Below, piece after piece: positions 1 to 8,400 of a stretch of 13,868 nt of DNA (position 1 is its first letter; each line of letters opens with the position of its first letter). The stretch is taken from NCBI GenBank assembly GCA_003218785.1, contig QHOM01000083.1:1-13868 (forward strand), in the 5' to 3' direction. The notes beneath the pieces are model-generated. The model had not been told where the DNA came from. It ran no database searches and saw nothing but the letters and a program-made list of their open reading frames with translations. Source of the DNA: Verrucomicrobiota bacterium (lineage in GTDB: Bacteria; Verrucomicrobiota; Verrucomicrobiia; Chthoniobacterales; UBA10450). The position numbers were made by a program, and so were the translations under genes.

Positions 1-1699
1 AGCGGAGCGCATTTGCGTTTGGGTTTTGCGCAAACGTCTCGCAGCTCCAAGTCAGAGAGCCGCCCGTTACCACCGATGTCCAAGGGGTGCTGCTGTAGCC
101 CGTGTTCCCCACGGTTCCATCGTTTGCCCATCCAGGTTCCTGGGGCGGCGCATGAAACCCTATATTTCTGATGCGCCGTCCCGTAGGGACAGCGAACGAT
201 TGAATCGCGCGATCCAGATTCTCATTATAGATCGCATACTCATAATGCCAAACTCCAGTGGATGGGTTTGTCACTTTATAGCCAACGAATGCAATGCCAT
301 CGTTTCCCGCATCGGGCTCGATCTTATTGATGGTTGCTCCGCTCCAGGCAAAGATGGCAGGTTGCGATCGTGCCGTGGATCCAACCGGCGAAAACGTGAA
401 ATTCGTCGGGCCGCCGCTGACACTGAACTGACGATAGGAGACGTTGTTGTACATGTTGCATTGCCCGGGATTAGCCTGGCACCAGGCGTATTCATGTGGA
501 GTGACGTATTGACCTTCGGCGAAATAGGTCGCGCCCGGATTTTGCGTTGTGTCCAGATCGCTCATTGCCACCGTGACCCGGTGCGACGTGCCTGTATGAA
601 CGTGGCCGGTGTGGTCGGCCGGGCTTGGCGATCCGGGAAAGGCGCCGGTAAAGGGATTCACCCACGCGCGTGAACCCAGCCCACTTTGGCTCGCATTCAA
701 ACTGGCGCTGTACAGATCGGAACAGCCGGAGCCAAGATGAGAGCCGCCCACGCCGTTACAGCCAAAGCCGCAGGTGTTTGCCGATGCTGCCGCGAAGGCG
801 TGTTTCAGCCAGGATTGGCCAACTTGTTCGAAGCGCTCGATGTTGTCAGTTCCGCCACTCATTCGATACAGGTTCTGTGGGATGACCGGATGATCGTTAT
901 TCGGCAATGCAAACCAATCCAGGTCCACCTGCCCGTTGTTGCAGGAATCTGTTCCCACCGCGAGGCCGACCTGAGTCCCGACACTCCCGAACTGCTCCAC
1001 ACTGGGCAGATTGCCAACAATGACATCAGGTCCCGGTTGCGTGCCAACTGCGGGCATCATCACAAATTGCGGCTCGCCGTTCACAAGGTGTGTGATCTCG
1101 ATCGGCTGCATCGCCGCTCCGATGGAGATTTTTCCAACGACCCTGCCAGCGTCGGACGGTCGGCCGAGAGCGTTGGCAAACTCTTTTGAAATGAGCAGTC
1201 GTCCATCTGTGATCCTGAGCGACTGCGCGCCGGCATCGTAATCGTACTGGTGTCCTTCGATATTGAAAAAGGCGAATCCCGTTTTGCCGTCGCGCACGGC
1301 AAGATCGAAAGCTTCACCAGAAGGGAGCTTTTCGACCACCAGTTGGTTAAGGGATGCGCTTAAGGCAGCAGGAAGAGTCGCGCTGTTTTGCGGGATGAGC
1401 GCTAGAGACCCTTGCTCAGGACCGCGCAAGACGTTGTTAAACACCAGAACAGTGAAAAAGGAATTAGCCGCCACGGCGAAACGCAACGTCTCACGTTTTG
1501 CCGTCGCGGAGTTGACTCCATTGAGCCGGTTTAGATCGACATCCATCGCGACGCTCCCGCTGGCGACGATCATCTTTTCAAGAGTCCCGCTCTGGACGTC
1601 TGGGCTCTTCTGTTTGGATCCTGCTACGGAGTTCTGCGAGCTGTTGCAGAAAAGCAAAAGTAGTGGGAGCATGAGATAGGCAAACAGTTTCTTCGACAT
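1..1699 (-). CDS. Secreted or lipid-anchored protein of unknown function, 3' end off the window
   Basis: The frame is open from an ATG at 1699 to the left edge, 566 codons with no stop, so the C-terminus is missing. The N-terminus (MSKKLFAYLMLPLLLLFCNS) is a clear export signal. Cys18 could be lipidated, but Phe at -1 is a poor lipobox. Residues 35-220 look like a beta-rich region. Residues 222-427 are a Cys-containing module with GPDVIVGNLP, GLAVGTDSCN, HPVIPQNLYR, a QSWLKHAF stretch, a C310-x3-C314 pair, GSGCSDLYSASLN and CQANPGQCNMYNN. The tail (465-505) has GYKVTNPSTGVWHYEYAIYN. I associate this architecture with uncharacterised secreted proteins of Verrucomicrobia, Planctomycetes and Acidobacteria. 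I see no catalytic motif. The start is supported by a GGAGGG site 9 nt upstream. Existence and export are well supported; function is unknown. Confidence 0.88.
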   Translation of the reverse strand, partial: MSKKLFAYLMLPLLLLFCNSSQNSVAGSKQKSPDVQSGTLEKMIVASGSVAMDVDLNRLNGVNSATAKRETLRFAVAANSFFTVLVFNNVLRGPEQGSLALIPQNSATLPAALSASLNQLVVEKLPSGEAFDLAVRDGKTGFAFFNIEGHQYDYDAGAQSLRITDGRLLISKEFANALGRPSDAGRVVGKISIGAAMQPIEITHLVNGEPQFVMMPAVGTQPGPDVIVGNLPSVEQFGSVGTQVGLAVGTDSCNNGQVDLDWFALPNNDHPVIPQNLYRMSGGTDNIERFEQVGQSWLKHAFAAASANTCGFGCNGVGGSHLGSGCSDLYSASLNASQSGLGSRAWVNPFTGAFPGSPSPADHTGHVHTGTSHRVTVAMSDLDTTQNPGATYFAEGQYVTPHEYAWCQANPGQCNMYNNVSYRQFSVSGGPTNFTFSPVGSTARSQPAIFAWSGATINKIEPDAGNDGIAFVGYKVTNPSTGVWHYEYAIYNENLDRAIQSFAVPTGRRIRNIGFHAPPQEPGWANDGTVGNTGYSSTPWTSVVTGGSLTWSCETFAQNPNANALR

Positions 1700-1708
1700 T
1701 GTTTTTAG

Positions 1709-1714
1709 CCCTCC
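1709..1714 (-). promoter_or_regulatory. Shine-Dalgarno site of the secreted protein gene
   Basis: On the minus strand this reads GGAGGG, nine bases before the ATG at 1699. It fixes the start of the leftward secreted-protein gene. Confidence 0.7.
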
Positions 1715-1725
1715 AATTTGTGGGC

Positions 1726-1795
1726 AACTTGCAAAAGTTATGAATGAAGCCCGCTAACTTGTAACCTCTTGCGGGGAAAAGTAGAGTAAACTTTT
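1726..1795. repeat. Two short inverted repeats in a divergent intergenic region
   Basis: The region between two divergent genes (1700 to about 1866) is AT-rich compared with its flanks. It holds AACTT-GCAA-AAGTT at 1726-1739, a perfect 5-bp inverted repeat. It also holds AAAAGT-7 nt-ACTTTT at 1777-1795, a 6-bp inverted repeat. Either could be an operator half-site pair for the divergent promoters. The arms are short enough to arise by chance, and I could not assign convincing -35/-10 elements. Confidence 0.25.
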
Positions 1796-1825
1796 TTGAA
1801 CTATCTCCGTCGAGTTGGGGTTAAA

Positions 1826-1870
1826 ATGAGTTCTGCCGACTTTCCGTGCGGAATCTGGGAGGATTTGTGA
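1826..1870 (+). CDS. Possible 14-residue leader ORF overlapping the polyferredoxin start
   Basis: This ATG-initiated ORF encodes MSSADFPCGIWEDL and then stops at TGA. The stop overlaps the GTG at 1867 as GTGA, the geometry usual for translational coupling. A weak purine-rich site (TTGGGG) lies 6 bases upstream. The ORF spans the GGGAGGA ribosome site of the next gene, so translating it would affect access to that site. There is no homology support, and an ORF this short can occur by chance. Confidence 0.25.
   Translation: MSSADFPCGIWEDL
1857..1863 (+). promoter_or_regulatory. Shine-Dalgarno site deciding the polyferredoxin start
   Basis: GGGAGGA lies three bases before the GTG at 1867. No comparable site precedes the alternative in-frame GTG at 1846, so 1867 is preferred even though the spacing is short. 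Confidence 0.5.
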
Positions 1871-3762
1871 AAAGTGGTTGTGTAAGTCGGGAAGTGAGAA
1901 ATCAGGGGGCGATTTCCCGACACGTCGGGATTTTCAAGAATTCTCCGCTTCAAAAAAACGGCATTCGCAAATCAAAGACCAGCCGTTGGCGCGCGGCGGC
2001 GCTCATCCTTCTCAATTTGCTGATGATTGCGCACATCATTCAGTGGCGGATCATGGGCAAGACGATTTCGCCCATCGAACCTTCCGAGACCATGCACACG
2101 CTTCAGCGGGGGGCCGTCAATGCGGGATTTATCTTCTTTGCTCTAGCGATTTTGGCGACGTTGATCTTCGGGCGTTTTGTCTGCGGCTGGGGCTGTCACA
2201 TTCTCGCGCTGCAGGATTTCTGCGGGTGGATGCTGAAGAAAATTGGCCTCACTCCCAAGCCGTTTCGCTCGAGGCTGCTGGTGTATGTCCCGCTTATCGG
2301 CGCTTTGTATATGTTTGTTTGGCCAACCGCATATCGATTCTTCGCAAACCCGGACCACGGACCGCTTATCCCTAAATTTACCAACCATCTGGTCACGACC
2401 AATTTTTGGGAAACTTTTCCTTCCGTAGCAGTCGCCATTCCGTTTCTTTTTGTCTGCGGCTTCATGACCGTTTACTTTTTGGGGCAAAAAGGCTTTTGCA
2501 CCTACGCCTGCCCTTATGGCGGATTTTTCGGTCTCGCCGACAAATTCTCGCCCGGCAAAATCCGCGTCACCGACGCTTGCAATCAATGCGGCCACTGCAC
2601 TGCGACCTGCACTTCGAACGTGCTCGTCCACGCGGAGGTGAAGCAATACGGGATGGTTGTCGACCCAGGCTGCATGAAATGCATGGATTGCGTCAGCGTC
2701 TGTCCGAACGACGCCTTGTATTTCGGTTTTGGGAAACCGACGCTTCTCGTTCCGAAATCGAACGCAATTAAGAAGAGCTACTCTATAACATGGCCTGAAG
2801 AAATCGTCGGCGTGATCGTATTTCTTGGAAGTTTCCTGGCCGTCCGGGGCGTTTACGTGCTTGTCCCGTTCTTGATGGCGCTCGGTTGTGCGACGATCAC
2901 AACATTTCTCACTCTAAAAACATGGAGATTGCTCAAGGCAAAAGAATTGTCCTTTTATCGTTTCGATTTGAAATCTTCGGGCAAAATTCGAAAAGCGGGC
3001 TGGGGATTTGTAGCGTTCGCGGTTGCTTGGATTGGCTTAACCGTGCACAGCGGATGGGTGCGCTATCACGAATATCTGGGCGATCGCGCATTTCAGAAAA
3101 TCCAAATCCCCGACGAGCTTGCCCTTGCCCAGACAAACCCCACTCGCTGGCTCAGCCCGATTGATCGTGAAAGCATTCTCGAAGGAAAAAAACATTTGCA
3201 AGCCGCTGCGAAGTTCGGGCTGTTTGCAAATAGCGAAGCGCTATCGAAGCTTGCCTGGTTTGAATATCTCTCTGGCGACGCGGAGCAATCCGTTGCCCTG
3301 CTCAGCCAGGCCGCAGCTCGTCAAGGGGGCCAAGGTAAAGCTCTGAGTTTGTATTATCGCGGCACGATCCTGAACCGTTTGGGACGCTATGAGCAAGCGC
3401 GGGCGAGTCTCGATGAGGCCCTGGCGGAACGAGCCGATTTAATTCTTGCTCGTCAGGAAAAAGGCGAATCGCTCTGGCAACTGAGCCGCAAGGAGGAAGC
3501 CATTTCCGTTTGGAGCGATGCGGTGCAGCGCAATCCGCGCCTCGTTTTGGCGAGCAATCAACTCGCAGGCGCTGAGCGATCGCTCGGCCGATTCGAAGAA
3601 GCAATCGCTCACGAAAGACAAGCCGACCAATTCACTCCCGACAATCCGCTTTACCATCGGATGATCGGTCTCAGGCTGCAAAACTTAGGGATGAAAGAGC
3701 TTGCCGAAAAACATTTCCAGCGAGCGACGGAACTCGATCCTGAGCACCAGGCGCGGCCCTAA
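1867..3762 (+). CDS. Membrane 4Fe-4S polyferredoxin (NapH/NosR/CcoG-like) with C-terminal TPR domain
   Basis: A 631-residue protein; an alternative GTG at 1846 would add seven residues. The N-terminal part resembles membrane ferredoxins of the NapH/NosR/CcoG type. It has a CGWGC motif at 106-110 after the second membrane segment and FCTYACPYG at 210-218. Two 4Fe-4S clusters follow: C238/C241/C244/C248 (CNQCGHCTATC) and C269/C272/C275/C279 (CMKCMDCVSVCP). I count about seven membrane segments, near 42-60, 84-103, 137-153, 185-206, 312-331, 332-350 and 377-396. Positive residues before the first segment put the clusters in the cytoplasm and the C-terminus in the periplasm. Residues 439-631 form several TPR-like helical repeats. 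The likely role is electron transfer between a quinone or cytoplasmic donor and a periplasmic partner assembled on the TPRs. No partner oxidoreductase is visible nearby, so the pathway is unknown. Confidence 0.88.
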   Translation: MKSGCVSREVRNQGAISRHVGIFKNSPLQKNGIRKSKTSRWRAAALILLNLLMIAHIIQWRIMGKTISPIEPSETMHTLQRGAVNAGFIFFALAILATLIFGRFVCGWGCHILALQDFCGWMLKKIGLTPKPFRSRLLVYVPLIGALYMFVWPTAYRFFANPDHGPLIPKFTNHLVTTNFWETFPSVAVAIPFLFVCGFMTVYFLGQKGFCTYACPYGGFFGLADKFSPGKIRVTDACNQCGHCTATCTSNVLVHAEVKQYGMVVDPGCMKCMDCVSVCPNDALYFGFGKPTLLVPKSNAIKKSYSITWPEEIVGVIVFLGSFLAVRGVYVLVPFLMALGCATITTFLTLKTWRLLKAKELSFYRFDLKSSGKIRKAGWGFVAFAVAWIGLTVHSGWVRYHEYLGDRAFQKIQIPDELALAQTNPTRWLSPIDRESILEGKKHLQAAAKFGLFANSEALSKLAWFEYLSGDAEQSVALLSQAAARQGGQGKALSLYYRGTILNRLGRYEQARASLDEALAERADLILARQEKGESLWQLSRKEEAISVWSDAVQRNPRLVLASNQLAGAERSLGRFEEAIAHERQADQFTPDNPLYHRMIGLRLQNLGMKELAEKHFQRATELDPEHQARP

Positions 3763-3869
3763 TAAGCTGTACGCGCAAGGCAAGCGCCTCGGTGATGTCG
3801 ATCTTGCTGAGGTGGACGCGATTTGGTACGTTTGCTTCCGCTTCGCGCTTCGCCATATTCCCTGTCCCG

Positions 3870-4376
3870 ATGTCGATCCTAATCAATCTTTGCCTGGCGA
3901 GCTTCGTGCTCGTGGCGCTGCTGATGGTGCTTGTGATTTTGATGCAACGCGCAAAGAGCGAAGGCCTGGGCGCGGCATTCGGCGGAGCGGTCACGGAAAA
4001 CATTTTCGGCGCGCAAACCACCAACGTGCTGGTGAAGTTCACGGGATGGCTCGCTGGCTTTTTTTTCGCCGTAACGTTTGCATTATCGATCCTTTACGCC
4101 CATAAGAGCACGACAAGCGACAGCGCGTTAAGGCGCGAGCTGATGAAATCGCAGGGCGCGACCCAAGCTTCGCCATCAGCAACGCCTGCTCAGTTTTCTC
4201 CTTCGCCGGTTTCTTCTCCGGCACCCGACTCAGGCGCTGGCGTTTTGCCCGCTGGCAGTGCAAGTCCAGCGACTTCGGCGTCACCGATTGCGCAGGCAAC
4301 CGCTTCGCCAACTGCAGCGCCCGTCGCGCCAGCCACAAGTCCGACGGCAACACCGAATCGAAAAAGCAGACCCTGA
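3870..4376 (+). CDS. secG: Preprotein translocase subunit SecG with low-complexity C-terminal tail
   Basis: A 168-residue protein. Residues 4-25 and 54-77 are membrane helices. They flank the diagnostic loop QRAKSEGLGAAFGGAVTENIFG (in two parts: QRAKSEGLGAAFGG at 26-39, then AVTENIFG at 40-47), as in SecG of the SecYEG translocon. Family members are usually about 75-120 residues. The extra length is a Ser/Pro/Ala/Thr-rich tail from about residue 95, such as ASPTAAPVAP, ending in RKSRP. The frame is open back to 3792, but the ATG at 3870 gives the expected SecG N-terminus. No convincing ribosome site precedes it, so initiation may be weak or coupled to upstream translation. The 107 bases between the polyferredoxin stop and this start hold nothing I recognise. 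Confidence 0.88.
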   Translation: MSILINLCLASFVLVALLMVLVILMQRAKSEGLGAAFGGAVTENIFGAQTTNVLVKFTGWLAGFFFAVTFALSILYAHKSTTSDSALRRELMKSQGATQASPSATPAQFSPSPVSSPAPDSGAGVLPAGSASPATSASPIAQATASPTAAPVAPATSPTATPNRKSRP

Positions 4377-4384
4377 CGCCTGAT

Positions 4385-5410
4385 GTGTGTGTGAAAGCTC
4401 TGCTGGGGTTCTTGTTTGCGGTTGCGTTGTTATGCCAGGCGGCTGCCGAAGGAGCCTACAAATTTCTGGATGAAATCCCAATCGGCGGCGAAGGCGGCTG
4501 GGATCTTGTGACCATCGATGCGGCGGCGCGTCGTCTTTATCTTTCGCACGCGACAAAAGTCGTCATTGTCGATCTTACGAAGAACGAAGTGATCGGTGAG
4601 ATCGGCGATACTCCCGGCGTTCACGGGTTCATCGTCGCGCCGGATCTGGAGCGCGGTTTTTCATCGAATGGCAAAGAATCGAAGGTCAGCGTTGTCGATC
4701 TAAAGACGCTCCGCACGATTTCGAAAATAGAGACCGGCGCGAATCCCGACGCGCTCGTTTACCAACCGCGTCGCGACGAGGTTTACGTTTTCAATCACAG
4801 CGGGAATTCGGCCACCGTGATCGATGCCAAAGCCACAGGCATAGTCACTACAATTCCGCTCGATGGTAATCCTGAGTTCGCCGCAGTCGATAGTGCGGCC
4901 GGACGCGTTTACTGCAATATCGAAGACAAGAGCGAAGTCGCGGTCATCGACACGGCAAAGCGTGAAGTGGTGGCGCGCTGGTCGCTCACGCCGGGCGCAG
5001 AGCCAACTGGAATGGCGTTGGATGCCAAGCATCACCGGTTATTCGTGGGCTGTCACAATAAATTGATGGCGATGCTCGACACTGAAACTGGAAAAGTTGT
5101 TGCAACAGTGCCGATCGGCACGGGCGTCGATGGCTGCGCGTTCGACGATGGGACGCAGCTCGCGTTTGCATCGTGCGGCGATGGCACAACGACGATCGTG
5201 AAGGAAGAAACGCCGCAGAAACTTACAGTCATTCAGACACTCAAGACAGAGCTCCGCGCGCGAACTATCGCCCTCGATCCGCAAACGCATAGGATCTATT
5301 TGCCTACCGCACAATTTCAGCCGACACCTTCGCCAGCGCCCGGCGAATCTCCGGGCCGGCCGATGATTGTGCCGAATACGTTGAAGCTCTTGGTTTACGG
5401 CCCGGCTTGA
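4385..5410 (+). CDS. Exported YVTN/YncE-type beta-propeller protein
   Basis: A 341-residue protein with a signal peptide (hydrophobic core about residues 6-20, AAA-EG cleavage region about 20-23). It then has repeats of about 40-45 residues in which a D-x-x-x-R-x-hydrophobic strand leads to VxVVD or VxVID: VVIVDL at 59-64, VSVVDL at 101-106, ATVIDA at 143-148, VAVIDT at 185-190, then MAMLDT near 228-233. This is the pattern of YncE/YVTN beta-propellers, usually periplasmic binding or scaffold proteins. The start is GTG at 4385, eight bases after secG; GTG at 4391 is equally possible. No strong ribosome site is visible, so coupling to secG is plausible. A Pro-rich insert (TPSPAPGESPG, 314-324) sits near the end. 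The ligand cannot be inferred. Confidence 0.85.
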   Translation: MCVKALLGFLFAVALLCQAAAEGAYKFLDEIPIGGEGGWDLVTIDAAARRLYLSHATKVVIVDLTKNEVIGEIGDTPGVHGFIVAPDLERGFSSNGKESKVSVVDLKTLRTISKIETGANPDALVYQPRRDEVYVFNHSGNSATVIDAKATGIVTTIPLDGNPEFAAVDSAAGRVYCNIEDKSEVAVIDTAKREVVARWSLTPGAEPTGMALDAKHHRLFVGCHNKLMAMLDTETGKVVATVPIGTGVDGCAFDDGTQLAFASCGDGTTTIVKEETPQKLTVIQTLKTELRARTIALDPQTHRIYLPTAQFQPTPSPAPGESPGRPMIVPNTLKLLVYGPA

Positions 5411-5432
5411 ATCAGCGAACCCCTAACGAATG

Positions 5433-8400
5433 TCATTCTGATCGCTTACGGGCCGCTTTTGGCTCGAAAATGGCGAGCAGCGCAGGCAGCACGATTAACA
5501 CGAGCGGCAGCGAAAAAATCAGTCCCGCAATAATCGCTATCGCCAGAGGTTGCTGCATGGCCGAACCGTGACCGATCCCGAGTGCCAGCGGCGATAGCGC
5601 CAGGATCGCCGCGAAGGCGGTCATCGAAATTGCGCGCATGCGATTGATCCCGGCGAGAACAAAGCGGTCGTCGCTCTCCGGTAGTACTCGATATTCTGAG
5701 TAATAGAAAATCGCGATCTCGGTGACAATGCCGACGATCATAGTCATGCCCATGCGCGAGGTGATGTTGAACTCGGTGCCGGTGACCCATAAGCCGATGA
5801 AAACTCCGGCTACGGCCAACAGCGGGACCAGTAACATCGCGATGGCGACCGGGAAACTTTCGTAGAGAAAGAGCAGCAGCAGAAAAACGAGCACGATTGC
5901 GGCGATCAAAATGATCGTTAGGCCGCGGAAGGCGATTTGTTGTTGTTCGTAAAGCCCGCCAAAAGTGTAAAGAACGTTGTTTGGAATGACGCCGGATTTG
6001 GCGAGCGCCCGTTTCACATCGCTCACTGTCGAGCCGAGATCGCGGCCGCTGATGCGCGCGGTCACCGCGACCATGCGCTTCAGATCTTCTCGCGTGATTT
6101 CGGGCTGGCCGCTAAGCGGCACGAGGGTGGCGACGCGTTTGAGTGGAAACAAATGGCCGTCCGGCGCGCGCAATAGGAGATTGTCAATGTTGCGCATGGT
6201 TTCGCGCACGTCGCGCGGAATCCAAACGCGCACACCGATCAGTTTTGGTCCCTGTTGGATGTGCGTGGTCACGTTGCCGGCGAGGAAATCATCGAGCGCT
6301 TTGGTGACCGCGTCCGGATCCATGCCCTCGAGGCCGGCCTTGACGCGATCGACCTGAATGTTGAGCGCGTCACCCGCTGGAACAATCCCGTCCTTAACTT
6401 CAACGACGCCGTTTACCTTTGAAATCGTCTCGGCAACTTTCGGCGCCAGCGTGCGCAAAACCGCTTCGTCATCGGAAAAAAGTTTGACCTCGATCGGTTG
6501 CGGCACGCTGGTGAGATCGCCGATCAAATCTTCCATTAACTGCGTGATCTCTATCTGAAGACCCGGGATGTGCTTTTCGATTTCCATGCGCACGTCCTCC
6601 ATCACACCTTCAATCCCGCGGCGCGGAAATGGTTTTAAGCGAATAAAGAAATCGCCGATATTTGCTTCGCTAATGGCGCCACCGAGTTGCAAGCCGGTGC
6701 GGCGCGAGTAGGTCTGCACTTCCGGAGTCTCCTGCAAAATCGACTCCACCTGCCGAAGCAAACGATCGGTTTCGGCAAGTGAAGTTCCGGGCGGCGAGAT
6801 GTAATCGAGAATAAAACCGCCTTCGTCCATTACCGGCATGAAACCCGAGGCAACATTCTTGAAGGCGAGGAAACCGAGCAAAAGAAGCGGAAGCAAGAAC
6901 ACGACGACCAGGCGAGGCTCGCGCAGCAGGCGCTGCATCTTCTTGCGATAAACTTCGTGCACACGGCGCATGAACGCACCGCCCTCTTCCAAGTCAGCGT
7001 CCTCTTCTTTCAACAGATTGGCGCAGAGAATCGGAACAGCCAGCCAGGCTACGGCAAATGAGATGATGAGGCTTGCCGCCATCGTCAGGGAAAGCGCTTT
7101 GAAAAACGCTCCGGTCACCCCGGTGAGAAAAGCGAGCGGCGTAAAGATAACAATGGTAGCTGCCGATGAACCGGCCAGCGGATTCGTGAACTCACTGGCC
7201 GCGCGCATGACGCGGGAACGCCCGTCGCCATCGCGCGTGCCGCGCACCCGCCGGACGATATGCTCCACCATGACGATGGCGTCATCAATGATGAGGCCTA
7301 CAGCAGCGGCCATGCCGCCAAGCGTCATGATGTTGAAACTCATTTTCAGGACGTAAAGCAGCAGGATCGTAGCGGCGAGCACGGCCGGCACCGTCAAGAT
7401 CGCGATCAATGTGACTTTCCAGTCACGGAGAAAAATGAGCAGAACGAATGCGGCCAGAACCATGCCGATCAGGATTGCGTCGCGCGTATTATGTTGCGAC
7501 GCGATGATGAGATCACTTTGATCGTACCAGCCCGCGATTTTCACGCCGTCGGGAATTTGTTTTTTTATGTCGTGGAGTTTTGCCTTGATGCCCTTGGCAA
7601 TTTCCACCGTGTTCCCGGAGGGCTGTTGATAAACCTGGAAAAGCACGGCGTCGTGACCGTCGGCCGTAACACGAATCCATTGCGGCTCGGATGAATGCTC
7701 CACCGTGGCGACATCTTTGAGCAAGACGACGCCATCGGGCGTTGAACGCAGCACAGCATTCTCGATTTCGTCGAATTTTTGAAAGCGCGTGTCCGAAACA
7801 ACGAGGTAAAGCTTGTCGTACTGTTCGAGGCGACCGACCGCGACCAGGACATTCGAGGCTGAAAGTGCGCTGGCGACTTCAGCCAGCGTCATCTTGAACG
7901 ATTGCAATTTGTCGGGATCGACCGTTACGCGATACTCCTCGACGCGGCCTCCCTGAACGCCGACGCGCGCAACTCCTTGAACGGTGGAAAGCACCGGGCG
8001 CAGGGTGTAGAGCGCCAGATCGCGGAGTTCGACGAGCGAATGCGAATCGGAGACAAGACTGTAAGCGATCGCGGGAAAGACGGTGGGATCGAAGCGTTCG
8101 ACTTCGAACGATGTGCCGGCCGGAAGGGTTGGCAGAATTTTGTTTATCTGTGATTCGGATTGCAACCTGGCCGCGACCATGTTTTCGCCCCAGTCGAAAT
8201 TAATGGAGACTTCCGCCGTGCCGCGGCTGGTTGTCGATCTTACGCTGCGCACGCCGGGAATAGCGCGGACCGCTTCTTCCACCGGCGTTGTAACTTCGAT
8301 CGCCATGCGCTCGGCCGGGCGATCGCCGGCATCGAGAGTGACGCGGACGCGCGGGAAACTGACCTGCGGGAAAAGTGCGACCGGTAATGAAAAACTCGTG

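Noticed and set aside
26..673. 215-codon plus-strand open frame, and a second at 686-1189
   Set aside because: Both are antisense to the secreted-protein gene, which reads continuously through 1-1699 with a signal peptide and patterned motifs. The plus-strand products look like Arg/Cys-rich shadows.
3671..3856. 61-codon minus-strand ORF starting MAKREAEANV with a purine-rich site upstream
   Set aside because: Half of it overlaps the end of the polyferredoxin-TPR gene in antisense, and the product is not recognisable. The purine site is weak.
5411..5432. Possible bidirectional terminator between convergent genes
   Set aside because: The 22-bp gap has no stem with a T-run on either strand.
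7260..7694. 144-codon plus-strand open frame
   Set aside because: It is antisense to the RND pump, and its His/Asp/Gln-rich product is typical of a shadow frame.
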